64,000 nucleotides of DNA from Sanguinoderma infundibulare (GCA_032821775.1 JAVLRN010000009.1:1302001-1366000); one strand, 5' to 3'. Shown: positions 45,000 through 56,030, counted from the stretch's first letter. Numbers and translations are program-made. Notes: generated by a model from the sequence alone, not told the origin.

Positions 45000-47900
45000 T
45001 AGAGCCCTGCCCCCTCGGGCGCGGGAACATCAGGGAAGATTTCGGTGATGTGGGCGTGTGGAACCGTATGGTAGGTGCGAGGGGCGGCATTGTGTTGGCC
45101 GGGGGGGACAGGGCCCTGCAAATGCTGACCTAGAGGATGGGGTGCGCTGCAGCGTCGACAGAACGGCTGGTACGCGGGGGTGGAAGAGGAGGAGGCGCGG
45201 AAGAACCCGTCGGCATCAGCAGCCATGCGCGACGGGCCCGGGTTAGCAGTGGGGGTAGCGGGGTTGCGACGGGAGGCGTGAACACCGAACTCATGCCGGC
45301 AGCGGCATGAGCGGCAGTAAGGGCCGGAGGCCGGAGGGCGGACATGGACGCCGAACTTGTGGGAGACGCCGCAGGAGCGGCAGGGGACGGGCAGCCCCAT
45401 TTGGCGGGCCACGTTAGGGTTCTGTGAAGGCCGGTTGATTTCAGCAAGCCGCGCGCGGCGGCTGGGACACGCAGGAGAGGTAGAGGGATGACCGCCCCCG
45501 CAGTTGGCACAGGCCTCAACGGCGGTGGGGGCAACCGCCACATGGTCATACGTACGGTGAGCCCCGGCGCAGACAGCGCACTTGGGGGCCTTGCGGCAAG
45601 AGGTCGTGGGGTGGTCCAGGCCCTGGCAATTAGTACAGAGTCGGACCGTTTGGCGGGTGGGGCAGAGCGAGGCCGGGCGGAGGCCAACCCCAAACTCGAA
45701 TTCGAGCGGCTTGTTGTGGAGGAGACGGGCGCGCGCGAAGAGGTGAGACTCCTCGCGCACGTCGATGTAGAGAGAGGCAGCGTCGGGGGAGGGGTTGGGG
45801 AGCCACCTAGCGCCAATGATACAGTCAGCTGGGATGGAGTGCCACGGCGACGACGCCGGAGCGCGAGCCGCAGCTTCCCTGGCACAAAGGAGGGGGTCAA
45901 TTTCTACGCTGTCACCTCCGAGGAGGTGCATGCGCGAGGGGATGGAGTGAACGACAAAAGCAGTAAAATACTTAAAACCGGAGCTCTCCAGGGCCGGGAG
46001 CTTGAGGAGTTCGCCGACTGAAATGTCGAGGAGCTCGATGTAGTCGTTGGCGAGGGTACCGGGGGTGACGATGGAGAGGGCGTAACCGGCCGGGCCCCAA
46101 TGGACGGCCGAGACGGCGATGTTGTCGGAGGCGAGGTGTCGGCGGATATTGGCCTCGGGTTCCCGGAGGTGGGGCGGGAACGGGCGTTCGAAGCGGTACT
46201 GTCGAGCGGTGGCGTGCCCCTTGGGGAGGGCAGAGACCTTGGAGTTTATGATTTCATCGACGTTGACTCGCGGGGGACCGCGGGACCACGCCGAGGGTCT
46301 GGCGGAGGGCATCTGGGGGGCTTGTCGGGAGGTGGGGGCCTGTGGAGGGTTAGTAGGGGGAGCGGCCGAAGCCGCGGGGGCAGGGGCGATAGGGGGGGAA
46401 GGCGGGCGGGGAGGAAGGGAAGTGGGGGTGGGAGTGGTGACCTTGGGGGTAGCCGGACTGGGTGGAGGCGGTGCGGCCTTGGCGGGGCCAGCGGTGCCGG
46501 GGGACGCTGCAACGGCGTATGAAACGCCAGCGACCGTCTTGCCCTTCTTCCGCTTGGAGGCGGCAGAGCGGGCGTGCTTGGTGGTGGGATGGGGCCCCTT
46601 GCACGTAGCGCAGCGGGGGCCGGCAACCGGGACGGGACCGGGGAAGGGAGTGCTTTCACGCTCCATGGCGGCCGGAGTGAATCGCACCCTCGGGGCGGGA
46701 GGGGGGTCGACGGGGGCGGAGTTGTGGACGGAGTGCATGGAGCCAGCGGTACCGACCGACGTGACTCCTCGCATGGGTGAAGGAGGGGAAGGGGAGCGGG
46801 GAGGGGCCGCGGCTTGCGCGGGACGCCCCGCCGCGGAGGCCTGTGGGAAGTAAGCAGCATACGGATGGGTAGGGGAAGCAAAGGCGGCAACAAAAGAGTC
46901 CTTGACGAGCAAGGCTAGACGGAGAGACGAGTCAAAGACAAAAGAGTAGGTATGCATAAGGAAATGAAGAACGCAAGGGGGAAGGGCGAGGCAACGGGCG
47001 AGTTCGTAGGTGGTGAAATCGGCGCGCGAAGAGATACGGGGACGTTCGAGGAAGAAAAGGGAAGTACACTCCTGGAGCAGAGCCAGGTCGAGAGGGGAGA
47101 CGTCAGAGAGCATCTCGATAACCTTACTGGGAAGTTCGTCGTCGATAGGGGAGTCAGGAAGGGAAGCGTTGGGGAGGAATCGTGCGATGCACAGGTAAGC
47201 TTCGCGTCGGGCGTCGCCGTCAGCTTGGAGGAAAGTGTCCGCGTCCCAGGCGCGGTTGATGTCATTGACAGTCGGGTCAGCGAGGGCTTCCGGGGGGACC
47301 TGGTCCGGAGTGCTCTCAGTGAGAGCGTTCAGACCGTACTGGATCCTGGTGAGCTGGATGGCGGTGTTGTCGAAATCGACGAAAGGAATAGTCGAGCGGT
47401 CGAGGGAAGGGGGAGGGGACATGGCCCAAGGCAGGTGTGGTTGGAGGGTAGCCACGTGTGCGAAGTAGCTAAGGAGTGGTGGGAGACGGCTGGTATCGAC
47501 AATGGCCGTCGGGGGAGGGGCGCGGGTGGGGGTGAACGCTGGGGCGGGGGTCGGGATGCCAGAGGTAGAGGGAATGGTCTGGGCGTGGCTGGACTGTGCA
47601 CCAGACGAGGACGGGGTGGGGACAGGGTGTGGGAGCGCCAAATGGGGGGAGGGTGGGGGGGCCGCCCCTCGGGGGACGGGCGTGGGGGTAAGGGTGACGG
47701 GGGAGGTCATGTCGTGAAGGTGGGCGGTCTGGAGGGTGTTGATCTGCAGGACGTGTTGAGCGTCCTCGATGATGGCGGTCAGGCTGAGCTGTGCCACCGG
47801 GACGGGCGGGACCGGGGAAGAGGCTTGGGTGGACGGGCCGGGAGGGCGGGCCGTGGGGGCAGAAGAAGGGGTGAGGGTGACCGGGGAGGCAAAGTCGTGG

Positions 47901-48217
47901 ATGGGGCCTGGGAGGGGCACGCTGCTGGGGGCAGGCAGGCACGCCTGCACCACGAGGCGGGCAGCGGTGTCGTCGGAGACGTGAACGTCGGGGTCCACGT
48001 CGTCATCATCAGAGCAGTCATCGTCGTCGTCGTCGTCATCGTCGACTTCATTCATGGGGACAGGGGCTCCGGCCTGGTTGGGGGCGGGGGAGGGGATGTG
48101 GAGAGACGTCTCCTCCGGGGCGGAGGTGGGGACGGTGAAGTTGGCGGCAAGCCGGTGTTGCGCCGAATTCTCGAGATAAACAATGGCTGAAGCAGGGGGG
48201 TTGTCGTTGGGATCCAT
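44999..48217 (-). CDS. LINE ORF1: gag-like RNA-binding protein with six zinc motifs
   Basis: This 1,072-residue protein is expected to coat the element RNA. The ATG at 48215-48217 (MDPNDNPPAS) is the first in frame; the frame is open five codons further up without an ATG. A strongly acidic run (EVDDDDDDDDDCSDDDD) lies near residue 80. Long Pro/Ala/Thr-rich segments with P-S-P repeats follow. A globular part at about 690-850 precedes the zinc region. The zinc motifs are CX2CX4HX4C (861-874), CX2CX3HX4H (880-892) and CX2CX3HX6C (903-917), the trio known from gag-like ORF1 proteins of several LINE clades. Three more CX2CX3HX4H units follow at 946-958, 968-980 and 1020-1032 (CRSCGVSHKFGVH, CRSCRCRHEFGVH, CRRCSAPHPLGQH). 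Confidence 0.93.
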   Translation of the reverse strand: MDPNDNPPASAIVYLENSAQHRLAANFTVPTSAPEETSLHIPSPAPNQAGAPVPMNEVDDDDDDDDDCSDDDDVDPDVHVSDDTAARLVVQACLPAPSSVPLPGPIHDFASPVTLTPSSAPTARPPGPSTQASSPVPPVPVAQLSLTAIIEDAQHVLQINTLQTAHLHDMTSPVTLTPTPVPRGAAPPPSPHLALPHPVPTPSSSGAQSSHAQTIPSTSGIPTPAPAFTPTRAPPPTAIVDTSRLPPLLSYFAHVATLQPHLPWAMSPPPSLDRSTIPFVDFDNTAIQLTRIQYGLNALTESTPDQVPPEALADPTVNDINRAWDADTFLQADGDARREAYLCIARFLPNASLPDSPIDDELPSKVIEMLSDVSPLDLALLQECTSLFFLERPRISSRADFTTYELARCLALPPCVLHFLMHTYSFVFDSSLRLALLVKDSFVAAFASPTHPYAAYFPQASAAGRPAQAAAPPRSPSPPSPMRGVTSVGTAGSMHSVHNSAPVDPPPAPRVRFTPAAMERESTPFPGPVPVAGPRCATCKGPHPTTKHARSAASKRKKGKTVAGVSYAVAASPGTAGPAKAAPPPPSPATPKVTTPTPTSLPPRPPSPPIAPAPAASAAPPTNPPQAPTSRQAPQMPSARPSAWSRGPPRVNVDEIINSKVSALPKGHATARQYRFERPFPPHLREPEANIRRHLASDNIAVSAVHWGPAGYALSIVTPGTLANDYIELLDISVGELLKLPALESSGFKYFTAFVVHSIPSRMHLLGGDSVEIDPLLCAREAAARAPASSPWHSIPADCIIGARWLPNPSPDAASLYIDVREESHLFARARLLHNKPLEFEFGVGLRPASLCPTRQTVRLCTNCQGLDHPTTSCRKAPKCAVCAGAHRTYDHVAVAPTAVEACANCGGGHPSTSPACPSRRARLAEINRPSQNPNVARQMGLPVPCRSCGVSHKFGVHVRPPASGPYCRSCRCRHEFGVHASRRNPATPTANPGPSRMAADADGFFRASSSSTPAYQPFCRRCSAPHPLGQHLQGPVPPGQHNAAPRTYHTVPHAHITEIFPDVPAPEGAGL

Positions 48218-48311
48218 AGTAGAGGTGACCAAGTATGCGGGGTACGAGGAGGGGGAGGGACGGGATGAGCGCCTAAACGCGATGGTGGTGGTACTGGGTC
48301 AAGAAGCGATG

Positions 48312-48326
48312 ATGTACATGTCCTTC
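48312..48326. repeat. Target-site duplication, right copy
   Basis: ATGTACATGTCCTTC is identical to 40031-40045 and abuts the 5' end of the minus-strand element. Confidence 0.93.
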
Positions 48327-49005
48327 AAATCGGCTTCAAGCGGGGAGGAGAATTATCTTGAAAGCGAAGCTTGGCGGCTGCGGAGAACACCCTGGATGTC
48401 CTGAACCGAGTTGAGTGGTGCCCTTGCACACATGGGGCCAATTCTCGTGCATACGTTTCGTGCCGACGGCGAAGCACCGTCTCCCATGCAACTGCGAACT
48501 TTCCATGCGATGTCCGACATGTCGGCCGTACGCGATTCATACGTTCTCATAACACGAGTATCTCTGCAACTGGACGTCCGAACGCGCTCGCCCCGGGTGC
48601 GGGCGCTGTGCCATCACTAACCTGCGTCACCAGTCACTGTCAGTCACCGGCCTCCCGTCCTCAATGACAGCGCGTGGGGAGCACGTTGCGCAGACGAGCA
48701 TCGATTGGCTTCTGGCGCGGCTTCGACGCTTCCCCGTCAGAATTCCGTGCATGATAGCCGTCGTCATACTACGACGATCAGCCCTGCAAGAACCCCAGTG
48801 AGGAAAGTAGGAACGACTACCGATGGTTCGGGGAAAGTGCGCAGGCTGCCGGGCCCTGGACATTCCGCATGGAACCGTTCGCATACGGGTCTGGTTTGTG
48901 GTCAAACGGACTGCAATGTCTGAAAAAAAGCAAAGCGTTCTTCCCTTGCGGTATTGTACACATGTAAAGAGAATGCAAAAGTTGTCTATGCCGACGACGG
49001 TATGC
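48327..49005. other. Spacer between LINE and methylcitrate dehydratase
   Basis: This 679-bp segment is the 3' flank of the methylcitrate dehydratase gene. Short ORFs on both strands are shadows. I see no other element. Confidence 0.45.
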
Positions 49006-50929
49006 CTAAACGGCCTTGGTAAAGAGGTCAGTGAACTCGTGGACCGGGAGCTTGCTAAGGCCCTCGGCATCCTCGACCGTTTTGAGAATCCTAAACAGTG
49101 GAACACACATTTAGCATCTCACCGAAGATGAGATAAGAGCATCATATCTCACCTCGCCCGGCGTTCGTCGTTGAAGTGCGGGGCAATGTGACGCTCGAAC
49201 TTCTTGAGCAAAAGCGGAGTTCCCTCCTTGCGACGGCGCTTATGGCCGACGGGGTACTCGATCTCGACTTCGTCGAGAACGGTGCCGTCGTTGAGTTCGA
49301 CAAGAAGCGCGTTGCCGATGGACCGCTTGGAAGGCTCGTGATACTCAACACTGAACCGCTTATCTTCCACACAAGTGATTTTGGCACGAAGGGCGTCGAT
49401 GCGAGGCTCCTGCGCAGCTGAGTCGGTGTACGACATGGAGGTGAGCTCGCCGGTGATGAGCGGGTACGCGACCATGTAGTTGATGTCATGGCTGCGATGG
49501 GCGAACCGCGCTTGTCAACTACGACACGATCATGTGACTGAAACATACCATACTCACTCGCGGTCGGCAAAGTTGTGCAGGGGCCCCTTCTTGTTGATGA
49601 TGCGCATGGCCGCCTCCTGGGTACGAATGCGGATGCTCTTAATGTCGTCAGAGCTCTTGCCAAGGGTACGGAGCTTGTCGTGGAGGATATGCGCGGCCTC
49701 GACGGCGGTCTGCGCGTGGAACTCGGCAGGATACGAGATTTTGAAGAGCACGTTTTCCATGATGTATGAGCCGAACGGCATCTGGAACTCGAAGGGCTTT
49801 CCCTGTAGCGCAAAATGAGACGGGCGAAGCGCGTTCACATGAGAGAAATGTACCTTGAAAAGGACATCGTAGAAGCCCCAGGTCTTCGCAGTGAGCACGG
49901 AGGGCATACCGATCTCGCCGCGCTTGACTAGAAGGGCAATGTTAACCGCACGAGAGCAAGCATCACCAGCTGCCCACGACTTTCGGGAACCGGTGTTGGG
50001 CGCATGGCGGTAGGTGCGCAGAGACTGACCATCCGCCCAGGCGTGAGAGATGGCGTCAATGGTTTGAGCGCGGTTCAGCCCGCTACATCGAAGAGAAGCC
50101 GTCAGCGCTAGTCGCGAACCTTAACAATGCACCAGGAAATTCTACTGACAGCAGTTTGGAGACGACAGCGGTGCTAGCAACCTTGACAAGGACGACATGA
50201 TCTAGTCCGACACGGTTGAAGGAGTTCAGGAGGGCGAGGCCACCCTGGATCTCGTGTGCCTTGATCATGGACTCGAGGACATCGTGCACGGTCAGTGGTT
50301 CACCCTTACGGGCAAGGTGGTCGGCTACAGCGAGGATGGCACCAAGATTGTCCGAAGGGTGACCCCACTCAGCAGCGAGGAAACAGTCATTGTAGTCCAG
50401 CCACCGGATCTGAGTGCCGATGTTGAATGCGCCACGGATAGGGTCGAGCTGGAAGTGCGTGCCAGGGACCTTCGTGCCTACGCGAAATGATGTCTGGCAC
50501 TGCGCAAGAACACATGGAACATGTACACGCACCGTTTGGGACGACAGTACCCTCCACAACGGGCCCCAGCAGGTTCAAACAGGCGGGGAACCTGAGCGCT
50601 TCCAGTCCGCATCCGATGGTGTCAATCAGGCAGAGACGGGCCGTCTCGAAGGCCAGAGGACTCTCGACCTTGTAGTTGTGTACGTAGTCGGCGATGTCTT
50701 GGAGGACCTGGTCCGGCTCTGGACGCACGGCAGACTCTGCAGAGGCAGACATGGTGCGAACGAAGGAGTTTGCGGACTTGAGGGGGGCCGAAGCGGATGG
50801 ACGAAGTGACCTCTGGGAAAGCGGACCGGTCGATCGACTGATGGAGGAGATAGCGGCGGTCTGGACGCGAGACACAGGGGCCCTCGAGCGCAGTGTCTGG
50901 GGCAGCGAGCGACGAACTGTGGAGAACAT
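49006..50929 (-). CDS. prpD: 2-methylcitrate dehydratase (MmgE/PrpD family), mitochondrial
   Basis: This enzyme dehydrates 2-methylcitrate in the methylcitrate cycle, which clears propionyl-CoA from odd-chain fatty acids and branched amino acids. The first 60 or so residues ([20 protein letters not shown]...) are an Arg/Ser-rich mitochondrial presequence. Exon 1 (50533-50929) contains [19 protein letters not shown] and [13 protein letters not shown], ending TVVPNG. A 54-bp intron leads at 50477 to [20 protein letters not shown] and [19 protein letters not shown]. Later exons give [79 protein letters not shown] and the end [14 protein letters not shown]. The whole family length is covered. It is divergent from SNAPC3 across 298 bp. 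Confidence 0.94.
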
Positions 50930-51227
50930 TGCGGACGAGGTGGAGGACGGGGACGAGCCTCGCTACTCGGCTATATCCCGCACCGGGAGGGCGTCTCCCC
51001 CCGGGAACTTGGCATCCTTCCTCCACCTCCGTCGTCGCCGTGACCATCCTCCCCGCGGGGCACGTCGCCCGTTGGCCTCTTAGCTCCGATATACGCGACG
51101 GAATCCATCTTCCGTCTCTCTCTGCATCCTCCTCGTCAGTCAAATTCATTGCGTCAGACGCGATTTGGACGCGTCGCGCATATACCCAGCAGCTTTCACC
51201 GTCCTGCTGAACTCACTACTACCAAGG
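50930..51227. promoter_or_regulatory. Shared divergent promoter of prpD and SNAPC3
   Basis: The 298 bp between the two ATGs must carry both promoters. It contains pyrimidine-rich tracts on the + strand (near 51005-51055 and 51105-51135) and no clear TATA box. An out-of-frame ATG at 51149 precedes the SNAPC3 start. Confidence 0.5.
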
Positions 51228-52829
51228 ATGAACCTCACTGCTGGACAGGCGCACGAAGCATACATAGGCCCGCCATCCGAGCCGGTCAAAGTGTGCGAAT
51301 TCTTAAATTCGGCCAAGGAGCTGGAGGAAGGCTCTGACGAGTTCAGACCCATACCCGTATTCTCCCAGTCCGCCACCGCTCTTCCAGAAGACATACGGAC
51401 GTCATGGACATCTATTCCGCAGGATGACAGAGAGAAGATTCAGTTGGAGTGTCGGTATGTGTTCGGAGTCAATTCTGTCCATTCGAAGTCCCAGCCACAA
51501 CTGCTCCCGCCACCACGTCGCCGCCCTTCCCGTCATAGATGTGTAAATAATGCGCTCATCATTGGATAGCGTCGACGACCTCCGCACCATGCTAGAAGAA
51601 ACGATCAGCAATCCCCAGCTAATGGGACATGTCAAGAGAACACATGAGGCGACAATTCACGGAATATACGAGACCACCGAGCCGACTCGGAAGAAGAGGA
51701 AGAAAACGACTGTAGCCGATCCAGGCTCAGAAGCTTCGGAAGTGTCCGCTTTACGGCTTAAGCACGAAGCAATCAAGTTGAAATGTTGGCCGTGAGTCCT
51801 TTCACCGATTATGGCCCGCTAATCGTCGTCAGTAACCTCAAGACGCTAGGTTGACGCTTCATGCTGTTTCGTTCATCCGGCCTCCAAGACAGCCGGACCA
51901 TAACACACTAATCAGCAACGTAAGCGCTATCCTGATGCTTCCATTCCATTTCTCATGAATATGTCTACAGAAGAAGATGGGTACTTCTCAAGCCAGCGAC
52001 CGTGATGCGTTAGTTTTTGTTACAGTGTACAACCGGCTGTCATGGGGTCAGAAGCTCCTTTCTCGAGCTTCCCAGCATGTCCTCCTGTCGTCGCAATCAC
52101 TCGGTGACCTATTTGAGGCGATTCCCTGCACGTCGAAAGACATACCTGAGGAAATTTGCGACGAAAGCGGTGTTGTCACGGGGTACAAGACGCGCCGGGA
52201 CGACGATTCAATGTCTGTCGAAAGCGGCACTGGTGCAGTTGTATGCATAGAAGGTGTTTTGTACGGGGATGGTCACAACGAAGTCGATTACGCCGAGTAC
52301 GTCACAAACTTCCACTTTCGCCATGACATAGCGACTGACAATCGAGCAGAACGGTGCTAAGACAACTGCAGTCACTGCCCGAAGGAAAACGACGCAGTCT
52401 GACGAAGGGGGAACCAATGTGTGATTCGAAGCTATCCTCCCTGACGGTGCGGCTCAATGAACCCTACTGGATATTGCATGCCGGTAGCTGTGAGCACTTC
52501 TTCGCCATCACAGCCATTCGGTGAGCTCCAGTCTTACCACTTGCATGTTTCACGATTACTGAATGCGTCAAAGACTTCGCCACCCATCGGATCCGTCATC
52601 TGGGTACCCCCTTACCACTCAGATCACTCCGCCCATGTGTGACAATTGTCGGGTCTGTACCAAGGTTCCAGCGGTGTATTCTGTCATTGGAGATATGAGG
52701 CTAGGCGAAAGCCCATTCCTGGTTTGTGGGCCGTGCTGGAGATGGATGGGAGAGCCCAAGGATAGCTCGGAAGTTGTTGTAGTTCCTCTCCCGAAGTACG
52801 AGTCAGGTTGGGCCACGAATACAAGCTGA
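51228..52829 (+). CDS. snRNA-activating protein complex subunit 3 (SNAP50-like)
   Basis: SNAPc binds the proximal sequence element and starts transcription of snRNA genes by RNA polymerases II and III; subunit 3 contacts DNA. Exons read from the + strand give MNLTAGQAHEAYIGPP..., then VDDLRTMLEETISNPQLM, a basic patch (RKKRKKT) and VTVYNRLSWGQKLL. The family core follows: SQHVLLSSQSLGDLFEAIPC, GAVVCIEGVLYGDGHNEVDY and HAGSCEHFFAITAIR. The cysteine end is YPLTTQITPPMCDNCRVC, KVPAVYSVIGDMRLGESPFL and VCGPCWRWMG, with the last Cys pairs likely to bind zinc. I chose the ATG at 51228 because the longer frame has no upstream ATG and AAGG precedes it. The exon chain between about 51795 and 51970 is approximate. 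Confidence 0.87.
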
Positions 52830-53084
52830 TTTTCCTTACTGTGCCACAACCTCTTGATTATCTTCGTGATGTTTCACGTGAGTGAGCGTAAGTGCCGATG
52901 ACATGGGCGCCTACGCGCTGTCTACGCGTTTAGGCGGGAGTGGCGGACGACGTTGGCGAGCTCTGGTCATGACCTCTTCCTGGACCTTGTGATAACCCTG
53001 TTCGTATCCTCGTCGGAACACTACAAGCGACCTCCTTGCTGCTTGCCGCAGAGACCTCCCTTTGCGAACCACATCTCAACCGCC

Positions 53085-54604
53085 ATGGACACGCCTTCTC
53101 ATCTGAGTGTGATCGTGGACCTCTCCCCGACTCAGTGGGCTCTCTGCGCGCAGTCCACAGACCCAATAGGTCTGTCACTCCAAGCATTCCTGTCTCAGCT
53201 CATGGCATTCTTGAACGCCCACATCGCGTGCAAGGATGAGAACACATTGGCGGTTTTCGGAGCGTTTCCTGGACAGAGGTGCGTTCTCTTCTGCCTCTCG
53301 GGCACGCGAGCTCCCCGAGCCTAACAGCTTTTGCGCGAATGTCTGTGACTTTGCATGTAGTGTGATGTTGTATTCGTCCACTGGAGAGGTCGCGACCAAC
53401 GCAGAGGTCACGGACCCCAACACGTACCGTCCGTTCAAGACACTCGATTCGACCGTAATGTCGTCGATAGCGGAACGTTTGGATTCTTATGACAGTACAG
53501 GGGAAGAAGGTAAGCAAATGTATTTTGCCGCATTCGTTCAAGTTTGGTAGTGAACATGATCTGGCTGCAGCGCCGATAGGGCTCGTAGGCTGTCTCACCA
53601 AGGCTCTTTGCTGTGAGTTGTTCCCGCTCTTCCGAACCCCACGAGCATACGCGAGTATCTGTGAAGATATCAATAGGACCATCTCCGTTGCAACAGCTTC
53701 AGCTCAAGGTGCAGAAGGAGCCCCCACATCAATCGACCCACGCATCTTGGTGCTCTCCGTGTCTCCTGATCAATCCTCCACGTATATTCCGATTATGAAC
53801 TCCATATTCTCGGCGCAGAAACTAGTGAGTATTCCTTGAACCTAAAGACCTAGGTGAAGACCCTGTGACGACGACGGGACGCCCTCAGAAAGTTACCATA
53901 GACGTGTGCAAGATCTTCGCAAAGGAAGAGAACGTATTCTTGCAGCAAGCAGCACATCTTACTGGCGGTGCATACGTCAGAATCGATAGGGCGGATGCTT
54001 TACTGCAGTACATGATGGTGGGGTTCCCACTCGCGCCACAAAGGCACCGCTAATTTTTATTTCAAAAGATGGCGTTCCTTCCACCCCCGGCCATCCGCCA
54101 ACTGATCTCGGTGCCTACCCAAGATAAAGTGGATTTCCGTGCTGCATGTTTTTGCCACAAGCGCATAGTGGAAGTCGGCTTCGTCTGTTCTGTATGTCTG
54201 TCAAGTAAGCCCCACACTATTTTCTCTAGGAACCCGCCAGTCATTGATCCCCCCCGTGCACCAGTTTTCTGCCAGCCTGTACCAGTGTGCTCGACATGCC
54301 GGTAAGTTCCTGCGACATTTCCCCGCCTACTTCCTCCGCGTTCTTTGACCCCGGAGGCTCGACCCGGGCGGAGCGCGCTCTAGTCGGTTCTCGTCGAGCC
54401 CTGCCCGCGCCGGTCCAAATTCGTCTTGCTGCGGAGCTCGTCGTATCAACGGCCTGACGTATTTGTTTTCTCAGAACAAAGTTTCCGATCAAGACACTGC
54501 AGCGACTCAACGCTTCACGCCCGCTCTCCGCGGCGCCGTCGACGCCAGCAACTCCTCGGCCTTTTGCTCAGAAGAACGGGAGCGTCCCCCCGAGGCCCGG
54601 CTAG
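53085..54604 (+). CDS. TFB4: TFIIH core subunit Tfb4 (p34)
   Basis: Tfb4 is a structural subunit of TFIIH, needed for RNA polymerase II initiation and nucleotide excision repair; it binds the p44/Ssl1 subunit. A von Willebrand A-like domain opens with LSVIVDLSPTQWAL (DLS in the metal-site position) and continues through FLNAHIACKDENTLAVFG, the second exon from 53361 (SVMLYSSTGEVATN), RILVLSVSPDQSSTYIPIMN, KVTIDVCKIF and FLQQAAHLTGGAYVRI. The C-terminal zinc region is FRAACFCHKRIVEVGFVCSV and CLSIFCQPVPVCSTCRTKFP, assembled over two introns. A short Pro/Ala/Ser-rich tail ends at 54602-54604. Exon 1 is 53085-53278. The gene follows SNAPC3 in the same direction, 255 bp downstream. Confidence 0.92.
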
Positions 54605-56030
54605 CTGGTACCACTCAATTGAAGACCACTCCCATGTCATTGTTCCTACCGCTCTTCCTCGACGGAGATCCGTCCACAATCTATCAGAGGATGGTCATTG
54701 GGTCCCGCTATCAAGGTCGCTCTTATTCGCCATTCGCTGTTCTTCACTTCAAAGTCTTCGACGTCAGGGCGCAGGACTGATCGGCATGACGAGTGTTGAG
54801 AAGAAGGCGTCGGGGCGTTGGAGATTACGATGTGGGCGTCGTGCGTGGAGCGTGGTTTTGCCAGTTCCCGAATTGTCGCTCGTTGTTCAGCGATGGTTGC
54901 CTGGGAATGGTTGGACCTCTTCCAGGGTCGGTCCACTGTATGCTTCACTGCAACCCCATGGGCCCGGCGGTGATTGCAGTGCTGCGGGTTGCGGGGGTTC
55001 TTATTACCTAGACGTGTGCGTGCAGAGCACAGGTAATGCGGATGTGTACGTACATACATACCGTAGGCACCCCTTTTGAGATCACCGCGCGCCCTTGTTA
55101 TGAGAACGCAATAGATTGCCCCTTGACCCTAGGGAAGGCCGATATTCGGGTAGAACAAATGACGTATGGTGGATGTCGAACTCTATACAGAGCAAGGGGA
55201 ACGGGGCGCGGAGCAGCACAACGTCCTAACCCTCCGGTCCCCACCTGCACGGAGAGCCCGATGTCGTCGCACTGCCTGATCCCATCCTAACGTCAAATGT
55301 CCAAATGCAGCGCAGTGATGTACATCGATGGGCCCTCGCCGCTTCCTGGCGCCCGTGGCGGGCGGCGCAGGATTGTAGCCTTGAAGGGGCATGACAAGTG
55401 CGGTGCGAGTCAGCGAAGCAGCCCAACCGGCTAGCGTGCAAGCTCGCTGGACGTACGCTGGGTTTCGGAGACAGGGACGTTGCGTACCCGACCGCCATGC
55501 TCTCTGTGGTGAACGCGCACCACAGCCGGGCTAGCCGACGGGGTGGGTGTAATACATAATGCATGATGCATGATGAGTGGGCCGTCGGACGGTGACGTCG
55601 GCAGAGCCCGCGAGAGACGACGTGAGTGGGAGTGGAGGTGAGTTACGTACGTTCGCGGGGGGATTACGATGCGGCTCGGGAACGTACGTTTGAATGTGGA
55701 AGCGTGCCTTTCGCGGTCACGATCGGCGTCGTCCGTGGTCGTGGTCGCAGTCGCGGTTGTGGTATCGTGCGTAGGGTCGTTATTGCTTGCGTTCTGGCCA
55801 TCGCTGTCGCTGTCCATGTCGCTGTCTGAGTCACTGCCAACGTCGTCGTCTTCGTCGTCGTGGGACCGGTCTTCTTTCACTAGAAGTAATACGCCTGCCT
55901 GGGGCGACCGCTCACCCCTTTCCGAGCATAGTTCTGCGAATGCGCCACCGCGGCAGTAAGGTGGAGGATCGGTAAGCACAACCGCGAACAGGGTTAGTGT
56001 ACGTGTACAGGCTGAGGCGGCAGACGCGAC
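54605..56030. other. Convergent spacer with an unassigned acidic ORF
   Basis: About 1.4 kb lies between the converging Tfb4 and taspase-like genes. The minus strand is open at 55431-55979 and encodes an acidic tract (DDEDDDVGSDSDSDMDSDSD) and a Thr run. A second minus frame at 54646-55059 is open but featureless. They could be exons of a small gene, yet I found no convincing splice link or homology. Simple-sequence composition could also explain them. Confidence 0.3.

Larger units (their letters stand above)
40046..48311 (-). mobile_element. Complete non-LTR retrotransposon (LINE), two intact ORFs
   Basis: This 8,266-bp element lies on the minus strand. It has a 94-bp 5' leader (48218-48311), ORF1 (44999-48217), ORF2 (40239-44999), a 3' UTR of 175 bp and an 18-base poly(A) tail (40046-40063). 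It is framed by a perfect 15-bp target-site duplication. ORF1 plus an ORF2 of endonuclease, reverse transcriptase, RNase H and a terminal zinc motif is the known layout of RNase H-bearing fungal LINEs such as the Tad group; the exact clade needs a tree. Both ORFs lack stops and frameshifts and the duplication is perfect, so insertion was probably recent and the element may still be mobile. It sits about 680 bp beyond the 3' end of the methylcitrate dehydratase gene. Confidence 0.95.

Noticed and set aside
46952..48190. 412-codon plus-strand ORF
   Set aside because: It is antisense to LINE ORF1; its Gly/Val/Arg-rich product mirrors the Pro/Ala/Thr codons of ORF1.
39707..48404. A 138-codon ORF formed if the LINE and one target duplication are removed
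   Set aside because: The joined frame has no recognisable content, so the LINE probably hit intergenic DNA and not a gene.
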